A DNA stretch of 64,000 nt from Agarivorans sp. TSD2052 (lineage in GTDB: Bacteria; Pseudomonadota; Gammaproteobacteria; Enterobacterales; Celerinatantimonadaceae), in contig NZ_CP096670.1 in NCBI RefSeq assembly GCF_023238625.1, positions 3,390,501 through 3,454,500 of the forward strand, in the 5' to 3' direction. The notes under the pieces are model-generated. The model worked only from the letters and a program-made list of their open reading frames with translations. It did not search any database and was not told where the DNA came from. The stretch's first letter is position 1. Each line of letters opens with the position of its first letter. This document shows positions 54,225-61,601 of the stretch, piece by piece. The position numbers and the translations under genes were made by a program.

Positions 54225-55598
54225 GTGCAAAGAGCATCCATATTTATTTTACTTTTCTGGTGTATCAGTACAGTTGCCACTGCGGCTAACGTTACCGTGC
54301 ACTACAAAAGTACAGCAAACAACTACGATGGTTGGGGCCTACACATTTGGGCTGGCGAAGAAATGGTTAACGGAAAAGAAGTCGGCGCTCGTACCGATTT
54401 CCGTTTAAGAAAGGGCACTACGCCCGATACACCATTAATGCCTAGCAAATTTGATGACTTTGGTGTGGCATTTACCATCCCAGTAAGAAACGACGCTAAG
54501 CAATTTTCTTACACGCTTACCAATGGTGCTTCACACCATATGGGTGTTGAAGAGTGGAAGTGGATTAAAAGTAAACATGGCTTAAACATTTGGATTGTGG
54601 AGAAAGACCCTAAGATCTACACGTCTTTGCCCGCTAAATATAGCAATACGGCAAGCACAACCAAAAAAGCAACAACCACAACAAAAGCTAGCGCGGTATT
54701 GCCGCCGCCAGTGCCAAAAGCGCCAAAAGCGGCTACCACCGCAACGGTTGCTGCAACTAAAACTGTCGCGAAGCCTAAGCCTAAGCCTAAGCCAAAAGCG
54801 GTAGCTAAAAGCACGACTAGCCCAGAGATGAAGCGAACTTTAGCCGTTCTCAAAGACGACTTAAACAAGAAGAATCGAACCATTAGTAAACTTCAATCTG
54901 CGTTAAATGATACGCAGAAAATCAACCAGCGTTTACAGAATGACTTAAATAGTAAACTGATTGATTACCAAGCTTTACTACAACTAAATGATAAAGTTAG
55001 TAATGAAAATAGAACGCTAACAGCAACCAACCAGAGCTTATACAGCCAGGTGGAGCAAGCTGGTAGCAGTAATGCGGAACAAAAACTGATTGAACGCAAT
55101 CAGCAATTAGAGACGCAGTTAGCAGGCCTTAATGAGCAAATGCTCGGTCTACAAAAAACCATTACTGAAAACAATGTCGATGTTGGGCAACAGAAACAGC
55201 TGCAAGAACAATTCAGCCAGTTACAAACTCAACGCGACGAACTGCGTGAGCAAAACAATAAGTTGAGTGCGCATATTGTTGAGTTAGTACAACGAGCTGA
55301 AAGCAGCGGTCAACCTCAGCAGTCAGGAATTGCTTGGTGGTTATTTGGTGCCGTAGTCGCTGTGCTAGTGGTATTGATTGGTTTGGTCTTCGTAGCAACA
55401 AGCAAGCGCTATAAAGATTTACAGTTTGATATGGAAGATGCCATCAAGCGTAAAGAAGAAGAAATTAAAACTGAGAAGATTTACGCTGCAGCCGCGAATG
55501 AAAAACTACGCAAAGTTCTTCATGGCGAAGCACAACAGCGCAGTTGGGCCCCCCTACCCGACGGCTTACCCGAAAATCTAAAGAAAGATACTGCATAA
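54225..55598 (+). CDS. CBM41-like domain, coiled coil and C-terminal membrane helix
   Basis: A 457-residue exported protein. Signal peptide residues 1-20 (MQRASIFILLFWCISTVATA). Residues 22-135 resemble a CBM41/pullulanase-associated alpha-glucan-binding domain: VTVHYKSTANNYDGWGLHIW, then WKWIKSKHGLNIWIVEKDP. A Thr/Ala linker and a (KP)n stretch are at about 140-200, a long Gln/Asn/Leu coiled coil at 205-365, one TM at about 370-392 (WWLFGAVVAVLVVLIGLVFV) and a charged cytoplasmic coil to the end. The GTG start at 54225 has GGAG five bases upstream and gives a clean signal peptide. No catalytic domain is present. It may tether or sense alpha-glucans at the cell surface; that is inference. Confidence 0.82.
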   Translation: MQRASIFILLFWCISTVATAANVTVHYKSTANNYDGWGLHIWAGEEMVNGKEVGARTDFRLRKGTTPDTPLMPSKFDDFGVAFTIPVRNDAKQFSYTLTNGASHHMGVEEWKWIKSKHGLNIWIVEKDPKIYTSLPAKYSNTASTTKKATTTTKASAVLPPPVPKAPKAATTATVAATKTVAKPKPKPKPKAVAKSTTSPEMKRTLAVLKDDLNKKNRTISKLQSALNDTQKINQRLQNDLNSKLIDYQALLQLNDKVSNENRTLTATNQSLYSQVEQAGSSNAEQKLIERNQQLETQLAGLNEQMLGLQKTITENNVDVGQQKQLQEQFSQLQTQRDELREQNNKLSAHIVELVQRAESSGQPQQSGIAWWLFGAVVAVLVVLIGLVFVATSKRYKDLQFDMEDAIKRKEEEIKTEKIYAAAANEKLRKVLHGEAQQRSWAPLPDGLPENLKKDTA

Positions 55599-55701
55599 CA
55601 ATCAAGGCCAGCTAAGCTGGCCTTTTTTCTGCCTAGCTGTAAACGATTTAATGTGTTAATTAACTGTCCATGCCATGTAACGCCGTTTAGCCGAGGAAGC
55701 T

Positions 55702-56373
55702 TTGGAACTGTATATATTCGACTTAGATGAAACCCTAATTGCTGGCGATAGTGGAATGCTATGGCACAAATTTCTAGTGGACAAAGGTCTCATTACAGAC
55801 AGCCGTTTTCTCGCTAAAGATACAGAGCTAATGAGGCTATACGCCTTAGGTGAATTGCAATTGCAGCAATACATCCAATTTAGCCTGCAACCCATACAGC
55901 ACCTCGATAAAGGATTTATAGATAAGCTGGTGATTGAGTTTGTTAAACGAGATATAAGCCAGCTGATATATCCTGATGCCAAGCAATTATTAGCTCAGCT
56001 AACGGCCCAGCAGAAAACTATTTTAATTATCTCTGCTACCGTCAGTTTCATCGTAAAAGCTGCCGCTGAGTTATTAGGAGTTAAGCACTGTATTGGTGTT
56101 GATCTCGTGCTGGATGATCACCGCTACAGTGCTAACATAGAAGGCATTGCCAGCTATAGAGCTGGCAAAGTAATGCGCTTGCAAGAATGGCAAACAGAAC
56201 AACGCGAGCACTACACTACGTTGTATTTCTATTCCGATTCGATAAACGACCAAGCAATGCTAGAGCATGTAGACATAGCTTACACCGTTAATCCTTGCCC
56301 TCAACTTAGTCTTTTAGCTAAACAAAAAGGCTGGCCAATACTAAATTGGCAAACACACCAACATCGAGACTAA
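55702..56373 (+). CDS. HAD family hydrolase, subfamily IB
   Basis: A 223-residue HAD phosphatase similar to SerB/PGP-type IB enzymes: motif I FDLDETLIAGDSGMLW, motif II IISAT, and motif III region FYSDSINDQAMLEHVDIAY. The helical cap lies between motifs I and II. The substrate is unknown; possibly a phospho-lipid or phosphoserine-like compound. Start is TTG, with GAGGA just upstream and motif I at the N terminus. Confidence 0.85.
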   Translation: MELYIFDLDETLIAGDSGMLWHKFLVDKGLITDSRFLAKDTELMRLYALGELQLQQYIQFSLQPIQHLDKGFIDKLVIEFVKRDISQLIYPDAKQLLAQLTAQQKTILIISATVSFIVKAAAELLGVKHCIGVDLVLDDHRYSANIEGIASYRAGKVMRLQEWQTEQREHYTTLYFYSDSINDQAMLEHVDIAYTVNPCPQLSLLAKQKGWPILNWQTHQHRD

Positions 56374-56417
56374 GACTGTCAAAAACCGACAGCATCCACC
56401 GTCGGCCTAACTAGATA

Positions 56418-56885
56418 TTAGAGCTGGCTTTGGATATAGTTTTCTAAACCAATTTTCTTGATCATTCCCAGCTGTTGCTCTAACCAATAAGCATGATCCA
56501 TTTCGGTATCGTCGATCAATGTTTGCAACATATTCCGAGTCACGTAGTCTTGCTTAGTTTCACATAAAGCCATCGTGCTTTTCAGTAAAGCGTCTACCTC
56601 GTACTCTACCTTTAAGTCGTTCTCTAACATGCTTGGCACATCTTTACCTACTCGCAGTGGCTCTCGCTGAGTCAAATCAGGAGTTCCCTCTAAAAAAAGA
56701 ATGCGTTGAATAAGTAATGATGCGTGACCTTTTTCATCATCAAACTCATGATCAATGCGCTCATAAAGTTTATTGATCCCCCAATCTTCATACATTCTTG
56801 AGTGTATAAAGTATTGATCCATCGCGGTTAATTCGTTCATTAACAGTCGATTAAGAGCATCTATGACTTCACTATCACCCTTCAT
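56418..56885 (-). CDS. bfr: bacterioferritin, ferroxidase-type subunit
   Basis: A 155-residue four-helix ferritin. In E. coli Bfr numbering, ferroxidase ligands E18, E51, H54, E94, E127 and H130 are all present (NELTAMDQYF, DDEKGHA, LKVEYE, EMDHAYW). The haem-axial Met52 is replaced by Lys. This subunit should oxidise iron but not bind haem by itself. Its ATG overlaps the stop of the preceding bacterioferritin gene (TAATG), so the two are translated together and likely form a mixed 24-mer, as in known two-subunit bacterioferritins. Confidence 0.92.
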   Translation of the reverse strand: MKGDSEVIDALNRLLMNELTAMDQYFIHSRMYEDWGINKLYERIDHEFDDEKGHASLLIQRILFLEGTPDLTQREPLRVGKDVPSMLENDLKVEYEVDALLKSTMALCETKQDYVTRNMLQTLIDDTEMDHAYWLEQQLGMIKKIGLENYIQSQL

Positions 56886-57364
56886 TAGTCGTCTCCTTCG
56901 GTAATTTGCGCCGCTAAATAGTTTTCTATACCCATTTTTTCTATTTGATATTGTTGGGTTTCAATCCAATCTATGTGATCTTCTTCATAACTTAGAATAT
57001 CTTCGACTAAATCTCTGCTAACAAAATCTCTGGCAGCTTCACAAGCCGCTATCGTCTCTTTGAGGATTGGCAACTGCTCTAGTTGAAAATCCATATCACA
57101 TTGCAGCATCTCTTCTGTGGACTCGCCGATACGCAGGCTGCCCAGCATATGTACATGCGGTAAACTTTCCAAAAACAGGATCCGCTCCATCAATTTGTCG
57201 GCCTGTTTCATATCCTTAATTGATTTTTTGTAGTTTTTTTCATTTAGCGCATCAAAGCCCCAGTTGCGATACATTCTGGCATGCAGAAAATATTGATTGA
57301 TTGAGGTTAACTCGCTTGTAAGCACCTTATTTAACAAGGCGATTATTGTAGGTTCAGCTTTCAT
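56885..57364 (-). CDS. bfr: bacterioferritin, haem-binding subunit
   Basis: A 159-residue bacterioferritin. Met52 (E. coli numbering), the haem ligand, is kept in IKDMKQADK. Ferroxidase positions are changed: E51 to Asp, H54 to Gln, E94 to Gln (DMDFQLE), with E18, E127 and H130 kept. It should bind haem at subunit interfaces but have a weak or dead diiron centre, complementing the next gene. The ATG at 57364 has AAGGAG eight bases upstream; a GTG two codons earlier is too close. A Fur-like box lies about 100 bases upstream. Confidence 0.92.
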   Translation of the reverse strand: MKAEPTIIALLNKVLTSELTSINQYFLHARMYRNWGFDALNEKNYKKSIKDMKQADKLMERILFLESLPHVHMLGSLRIGESTEEMLQCDMDFQLEQLPILKETIAACEAARDFVSRDLVEDILSYEEDHIDWIETQQYQIEKMGIENYLAAQITEGDD

Positions 57365-57465
57365 TAGCACGCTCCTTACTCATCAATTATCTAATCAATG
57401 AGTATATACCAAGCACCAGCAAACACACATTACATTTACATTCCATCAACTTACGCAACAATAGT

Positions 57466-57481
57466 GATAATTGTTATCATT
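57466..57481. promoter_or_regulatory. candidate Fur box upstream of the bfr pair
   Basis: GATAATTGTTATCATT; on the minus strand it matches 14 of 16 bases of the Fur consensus core AATGATAATCATTATC. It lies 102 bases before the first bfr start and within its probable promoter region. Confidence 0.55.
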
Positions 57482-57666
57482 TTTATTTACCACCAAACAA
57501 GACGATAATCATGACTTTGAAGCGGCTCACACCATCAATAAACGTTCAAAAAAACAGCAAGCCAGTTTGATGTAAAACAAGTTTTTCCGTTTCTCTGCTG
57601 TTCGCTATCACTTATAATTTTAAACAGATAAGCACCAAGGATGGCTAAACAAAAAGTGAGGTCATT

Positions 57667-57792
57667 ATGCTATTTCAATTCTTAAAAACCCTGTCCAAAG
57701 CTGGCTTAATTGCTATATCCATATTTGTGATATTACTGGTTTTGAAACACTCCGCACAATATACGGTTCAGCTATTTCAAGCGGCTCTCTAG
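57667..57792 (+). CDS. small single-pass membrane protein, 41 residues
   Basis: A short gene with ATG at 57667, a GAGG ribosome site five bases upstream and TAG at 57790. The product has a basic amphipathic start (MLFQFLKTLSKAG), one hydrophobic helix (LIAISIFVILLVL) and a short polar tail (KHSAQYTVQLFQAAL). I recognise no family. The good ribosome site and textbook membrane-peptide layout support it. It converges on mtgA with a 15-base gap and is divergent from the bfr genes. Confidence 0.55.
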   Translation: MLFQFLKTLSKAGLIAISIFVILLVLKHSAQYTVQLFQAAL

Positions 57793-57807
57793 CTGATGTT
57801 GATTGAA

Positions 57808-58506
57808 TTACTTCAAGTCTAGATAGTTACCACCTAACTGGCGCATTTGTTGGCTTATCCATAAAATGCGCTGATTGATATAGGCTGAACGCGGCCACAA
57901 TTGATAGCGATAAGGACTAGGCAATAAAGCCGCCAAACTGGCCGCTTGTTCACGACTTAATCGTTTAGACGAATGCTTAAAGTAATGCTGACTAGCGGCT
58001 TCTACGCCATAAATACCAGGCCCATACTCGGCAATGTTTAAGTAAACTTCCAAAATACGAGACTTACTGAGGTTAAGTTCTAGCATTAAGCTGAAACCCG
58101 CTTCTAGTGCTTTACGCCAATAGCTTTGACTGGGCCACAACCACAGATTCTTTGCGGTTTGCTGGGTGATGGTACTGGCGCCACGTAGCCTAGAGCCCTG
58201 CTGATTGTCTTTCACTGCTTGCCATATCGATGCGAAGTCTATCCCCCAATGAACGGGAAACTTTTGGTCTTCTGCAGCCACTACTGCCAAGCTCATATTT
58301 GGACTGATCTCATCGATGCCCCGCCAATCATGGTTAATTTGCTGAGGGTAACTACTTGGAGGGTCAATACTTCGGTGAATTCGCCATGCCCAAATAGGAG
58401 GGTCTATCCAGCGCAGTGCTAAAACCATAATTTCAGCACTAATCATTATACCTACAAACAACCACAACAAGCCTTTACCCAGCCGTTTTAGCATCTGTGC
58501 AACCAT
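57808..58506 (-). CDS. mtgA: monofunctional biosynthetic peptidoglycan transglycosylase MtgA
   Basis: A 232-residue GT51 glycosyltransferase with one N-terminal TM (GLLWLFVGIMISAEIMVLAL). Motifs: VAAEDQKFPVHWGIDF (catalytic Glu), RGASTITQQTAKNLWLWPS, KSRILEVYLNIAEYGPGIYG and AASLAALLPSP. There is no transpeptidase domain, as expected for MtgA. It polymerises lipid II at the periplasmic face. Start ATG at 58506. Confidence 0.95.
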   Translation of the reverse strand: MVAQMLKRLGKGLLWLFVGIMISAEIMVLALRWIDPPIWAWRIHRSIDPPSSYPQQINHDWRGIDEISPNMSLAVVAAEDQKFPVHWGIDFASIWQAVKDNQQGSRLRGASTITQQTAKNLWLWPSQSYWRKALEAGFSLMLELNLSKSRILEVYLNIAEYGPGIYGVEAASQHYFKHSSKRLSREQAASLAALLPSPYRYQLWPRSAYINQRILWISQQMRQLGGNYLDLK

Positions 58507-58570
58507 TTTTAAGCGTGTATCACTACGTTAACCAATTATACTAAATAAATGAAGATATTAAGCCGTTCAA

Positions 58571-59737
58571 TCATTTACAACGCGCTAAATATGCGGCGAA
58601 ATAATGTACCAATAAGCCCAAGCTCAAGCCCCAAAAGGCGCTACCAATGCCTCCTATACTAAAACCAGAAGCTGTAGCAACAAAGGTTATTACAGCGGCA
58701 TCTCGCCCGTTAGGCTGAGCCAGAGCTGTCGCCAAGCTATTGGCCACCGTGCTCAATAAAGCTAAGCCCGCTATCGCCATCACTAATGCTTCAGGAAAAG
58801 CCGAGAATACGCTTACCACAGTTGCTCCCAATAAACCGACCGCAACATAAAAAACGCCGGCCCAAACAGCAGCCCAATAACGCCTGCTAGGGTCTTCGTC
58901 CGCGTCTTTCCCCATACATATTGCAGCCGTTATGGCCGACAAATTAAATGCGAAACCGCCAAATGGAGCCAGTAGCAGCCCAGTAATGCCGGTCCAAGAG
59001 ATAAGTGGCGAGATTGGAGGCCGATACCCATTGGCATGCAACGCGGCAATGCCTGGCATATTTTGCGAAGCCATGGTCACGATAAATAATGGTAACCCGA
59101 CCCCAACCATCGCTTGAAATGATAATACCGGACTAATCCATTCTGGGCGGGCTAAATCCAAACTCAATTTGCTACCATCCAACAAACCTAAGGCATAAGC
59201 GATACTACAACCAAGCATTAAGCTAATCAGCATCACGTAACGTGGCAGGGCATAGCGAACCAGCAAGTAACACGCGAGCATGGGCCCAACGAATAGTAAT
59301 TGGCTCTCAAGAGCCGTAAACAGCTGTAAGCAAAACTGCAACAACACGCCCGCCAACATTGCCGCCGCCAAAGACTGAGGGATCCATTTGATTAGCTTGT
59401 CTACCAAACCACTTAAGCCACAAAGTGTAATAAGTAGCGAACTAAATAAAAATGCCCCTACAGCCTCGTTTATCGACAAACCAGATAAACTGGTTACCAA
59501 TAAAGCCGCGCCTGGTGTTGACCAAGCGGTAAGAACCGGCTGCTTATAATAAAGTGACAAGCCAATGCTACTGCACCCCATTCCTAAACCAAGCGCCCAT
59601 AACCACGAGGCGATTTGCTGTTCACTTGCACCGACTGCGGCAGCGGCTTGAAAGATAATTACAGCAGAACTGCTATAGCCAACTAAAACCGCAATGAAGC
59701 CCGCTGATATATGTGACAAACTTATTAAACGTCGCAA
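58571..59737 (-). CDS. benE: BenE family benzoate/H+ symporter
   Basis: A 388-residue, about 12-TM transporter close to E. coli YdcO/BenE: GYSSSAVIIFQAAAAVGAS, VLTAWSTPGAALLVTSLSGL, LPLFIVTMASQNMPGIAALH and SPFGGFAF-like NLSAITAAICMG. BenE of Acinetobacter transports benzoate; no benzoate catabolic genes are nearby. Start is TTG at 59737, with GGAGGG eight bases upstream. It is divergent from an XRE-cupin regulator, with paired operator-like repeats between them. Confidence 0.88.
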   Translation of the reverse strand: MRRLISLSHISAGFIAVLVGYSSSAVIIFQAAAAVGASEQQIASWLWALGLGMGCSSIGLSLYYKQPVLTAWSTPGAALLVTSLSGLSINEAVGAFLFSSLLITLCGLSGLVDKLIKWIPQSLAAAMLAGVLLQFCLQLFTALESQLLFVGPMLACYLLVRYALPRYVMLISLMLGCSIAYALGLLDGSKLSLDLARPEWISPVLSFQAMVGVGLPLFIVTMASQNMPGIAALHANGYRPPISPLISWTGITGLLLAPFGGFAFNLSAITAAICMGKDADEDPSRRYWAAVWAGVFYVAVGLLGATVVSVFSAFPEALVMAIAGLALLSTVANSLATALAQPNGRDAAVITFVATASGFSIGGIGSAFWGLSLGLLVHYFAAYLARCK

Positions 59738-59780
59738 GCTAAAGCCCTCCCTAACAAGCTCAATTACCTTTAACCCACCC

Positions 59781-59796
59781 GTGCGCTATAACGCAC
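59781..59796. promoter_or_regulatory. operator-like palindrome 1 between benE and XRE gene
   Basis: GTGCGCTATAACGCAC, a 16-bp palindrome with one mismatched pair. The same GTGCGCTATAAC core recurs at 59819, and both lie in the divergent promoter region. Confidence 0.65.
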
Positions 59797-59818
59797 AACA
59801 TGGACAAGCCTAGCACTT

Positions 59819-59834
59819 GTGCGCTATAACATAC
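59819..59834. promoter_or_regulatory. operator-like repeat 2 between benE and XRE gene
   Basis: GTGCGCTATAACATAC repeats 13 of 16 bases of the site at 59781, 38 bases away (near four helical turns), so two dimers could bind on about the same face. Confidence 0.6.
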
Positions 59835-59868
59835 AAGAATTAAATACTAGTCAATCAAAGGTCTTCAA

Positions 59869-60432
59869 GTGCAAGCTCTCAATCAGTACCTCGCTCAAAT
59901 GCTAAAAACCAAACGGCAACAAAAACAGTGGAGCTTAACCAAAGCGGCGCAAGAAACGGGAGTAAGTAAAGCAATGTTAGGCCAGATCGAACGCGGTGAG
60001 TCGAGCCCAACTATCGCAACCTTATGGAAAATTGCCGGAGGGTTTAATACGTCTCTATCTTATTTTATAGAGCCTAGCTTAAGTGATAGTCAACACTCAG
60101 AGGTAAGAAGCGCCGAGCAGCTTCGCCAACAGCCCGCCAGCGACAGCATGTTGGTTGCCACATTATTTCCCTTTGATCCCCATTATGGCTTTGAGATGTT
60201 TGAGTTAACCTTATTACCAGGTTATGAGCGCTTATCTGAAGCCCACGAACCTGGTGTCAGCGAGCATATTGTGGTCATTAGCGGTGAAATGGAAGTGCTA
60301 ATAAAAGGGCAGTGGATACCATTAAGCAAAGGACAAGCAATACGGTTTGCCGGCGACCAAGAACATGGCTATCGCAACCTCAGTCAACAAGCGGTGGTGT
60401 TTAATGATCTGATCCACTACTCAGTGAATTAA
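59869..60432 (+). CDS. XRE family regulator with C-terminal cupin
   Basis: A 187-residue regulator. HTH_XRE at residues 8-62 (WSLTKAAQETGVSKAMLGQI, then ERGESSPTIATLWKIA), and a cupin at 105-185 (GVSEHIVVISGEMEVLIKGQ, GDQEHGYRNLS). Such proteins usually repress a neighbouring transporter or catabolic gene and sense a small ligand in the cupin. Here the target is most likely the divergent benE gene and itself, through the two repeats between them. Start GTG, with AAGG seven bases upstream. Confidence 0.9.
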   Translation: MQALNQYLAQMLKTKRQQKQWSLTKAAQETGVSKAMLGQIERGESSPTIATLWKIAGGFNTSLSYFIEPSLSDSQHSEVRSAEQLRQQPASDSMLVATLFPFDPHYGFEMFELTLLPGYERLSEAHEPGVSEHIVVISGEMEVLIKGQWIPLSKGQAIRFAGDQEHGYRNLSQQAVVFNDLIHYSVN

Positions 60433-60498
60433 TCACTGCAACGATAAGTCGAGGCCAATAACGGTGTGAGGGATAGGCTAGGCTTAAAACCTGAAACG

Positions 60499-60527
60499 AA
60501 AAAAGCCTGCATAAATGCAGGCTTTTT
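60499..60527 (-). terminator. terminator of tRNA-Phe, possibly bidirectional
   Basis: An 8-bp stem (AGCCTGCA 60504-60511 with TGCAGGCT 60516-60523), 4-base loop, with A-run on the left and T-run on the right. On the minus strand it follows the tRNA 3' end. On the plus strand it could also end the XRE gene transcript. Confidence 0.85.
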
Positions 60528-60532
60528 AAAGG

Positions 60533-60608
60533 TGGTGCCCGGAGGCGGAATCGAACCACCGACACGAGGATTTTCAATCCTCTGCTCTACCGACTGAGCT
60601 ATCCGGGC
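60533..60608 (-). tRNA. tRNA-Phe (GAA)
   Basis: 76 bases on the minus strand, starting GCCCGGATAGCTCAGTCGGT and ending GGGCACCA with encoded CCA. The anticodon loop reads TTGAAAA, anticodon GAA. The acceptor stem GCCCGGA pairs with TCCGGGC, the T arm has GGTTCGATTCC, and it closely matches E. coli tRNA-Phe. Confidence 0.97.
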
Positions 60609-60616
60609 AACGGCGG

Positions 60617-60647
60617 CTATTAAACGTTTTTAGCCCAAACAAGTCAA
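60617..60647 (-). promoter_or_regulatory. possible promoter of tRNA-Phe
   Basis: On the minus strand TTGACT (60642-60647) and TAATAG (60617-60622) are 19 bases apart, followed by a GC-rich discriminator (CCGCCG) typical of stable-RNA promoters. The spacing is longer than ideal. Confidence 0.4.
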
Positions 60648-60965
60648 CCGATTTTTATAAAATTAGCACTGAGTGCTTACAAAGCAAGCAAAGCAGGTGA
60701 AATTCACTCAATCTGAGTAAAACTAAACCAATACACCCGCACGTCTCTCAGCGCTTTCAAAGCGCGGTTCTTGTTACTGTTAGAATTTGCCAGTGTAGAA
60801 GACTGCAAATCAATTTTAGTGGAATAGAACGGCAACGGCAGTGAATAAGGATTTAACACTCGCTATAGGCTTAACCCTAATTTACACCAGAAATGAAAAT
60901 AGTCATTTGTTTACAAGCGCTTAAATAGTGAGCCAGCACTCACAAATTGCTATATAGATGACAAA
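60648..60965. other. intergenic region upstream of zur, no supported gene
   Basis: About 320 bases between the tRNA promoter and the zur promoter. No reading frame with a ribosome site, no family signal and no strong hairpin was seen. Confidence 0.4.
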
Positions 60966-60971
60966 GCTGAC

Positions 60972-61004
60972 TTGCCAACTTAAGCTCATTGTTATAATGT
61001 AACG
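60972..61004 (+). promoter_or_regulatory. zur promoter with overlapping Zur-like box
   Basis: TATAAT (60993-60998) is a perfect -10, with TTGCCA (60972-60977) as a -35 at a short 15-base spacing. TGTTATAATGTAACG (60990-61004) matches 13 of 15 bases of the gammaproteobacterial Zur consensus core TGTTATANTATAACA and covers the -10. This suggests zinc-dependent autorepression. Confidence 0.5.
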
Positions 61005-61064
61005 CTCAAATTTGTAGACCTGCTGAAGGTTTACATCCAACTCACTGTTCTCAATCGGAAATTC

Positions 61065-61514
61065 ATGTCTACAGTAGAATACATACAACACGTTAGTGAT
61101 TACTGTAGCGAACTTAAGCTTAACTTTACGCCTAATCGTGAGGCGGTATTAGCCTTACTGCACCGCAGTAATGAGCCCTTAAGCGCTTATGACATTTTAG
61201 CCGAGCTGCAAAAACAGCAACCGAAAACTAAACCACCTACCGTTTACCGTGCGTTGGAGTTTTTATTACAGCATCATTTCATTCAGCACTTAGAATCCAG
61301 CAGCCGCTATCTGGTTAGCCAACAAGATACGTCTTTTGGGCCTAAGCCGCTATTAATATGTACCGATTGTAAATCAGTGACTCAACTTGATTTATCCAAC
61401 CAACTAAAAACTGAACTGGATAACTTTGCGGGTAAACAGGGATTTAGTTTGCATCCACAAACTTACGAGTTTCAAGGATTATGTTCTGGTTGCCAACACA
61501 GGCAAACACCATGA
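61065..61514 (+). CDS. zur: Fur family zinc-responsive repressor Zur
   Basis: A 149-residue Fur-family regulator of the Zur type. The winged helix includes TKPPTVYRALEFLLQHHFIQ, and zinc-site pairs are C-TD-C (LLICTDCKS) and C-SG-C near the end (GLCSGCQH). The Fur-type HHHDH motif is absent and the chain is short at the C terminus, as in Zur. It represses zinc uptake genes when zinc is ample. A Zur-like box overlaps its own promoter. The mepM gene follows by 87 bases; znuABC is not in the window. Confidence 0.9.
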   Translation: MSTVEYIQHVSDYCSELKLNFTPNREAVLALLHRSNEPLSAYDILAELQKQQPKTKPPTVYRALEFLLQHHFIQHLESSSRYLVSQQDTSFGPKPLLICTDCKSVTQLDLSNQLKTELDNFAGKQGFSLHPQTYEFQGLCSGCQHRQTP

Positions 61515-61601
61515 CATTAACTTGCAAAAAGACTCTGTTCATCACCAATAACACTAAAACAACAGCTGCATTAAGACAGTGTGTGATAGGTAATAGATAG
61601 T

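Noticed and set aside
54617-54883. 88-codon minus-strand frame inside the CBM41 protein gene
   Set aside because: It is the complement of the Ala/Lys/Pro-rich linker, which gives a spurious hydrophobic frame.
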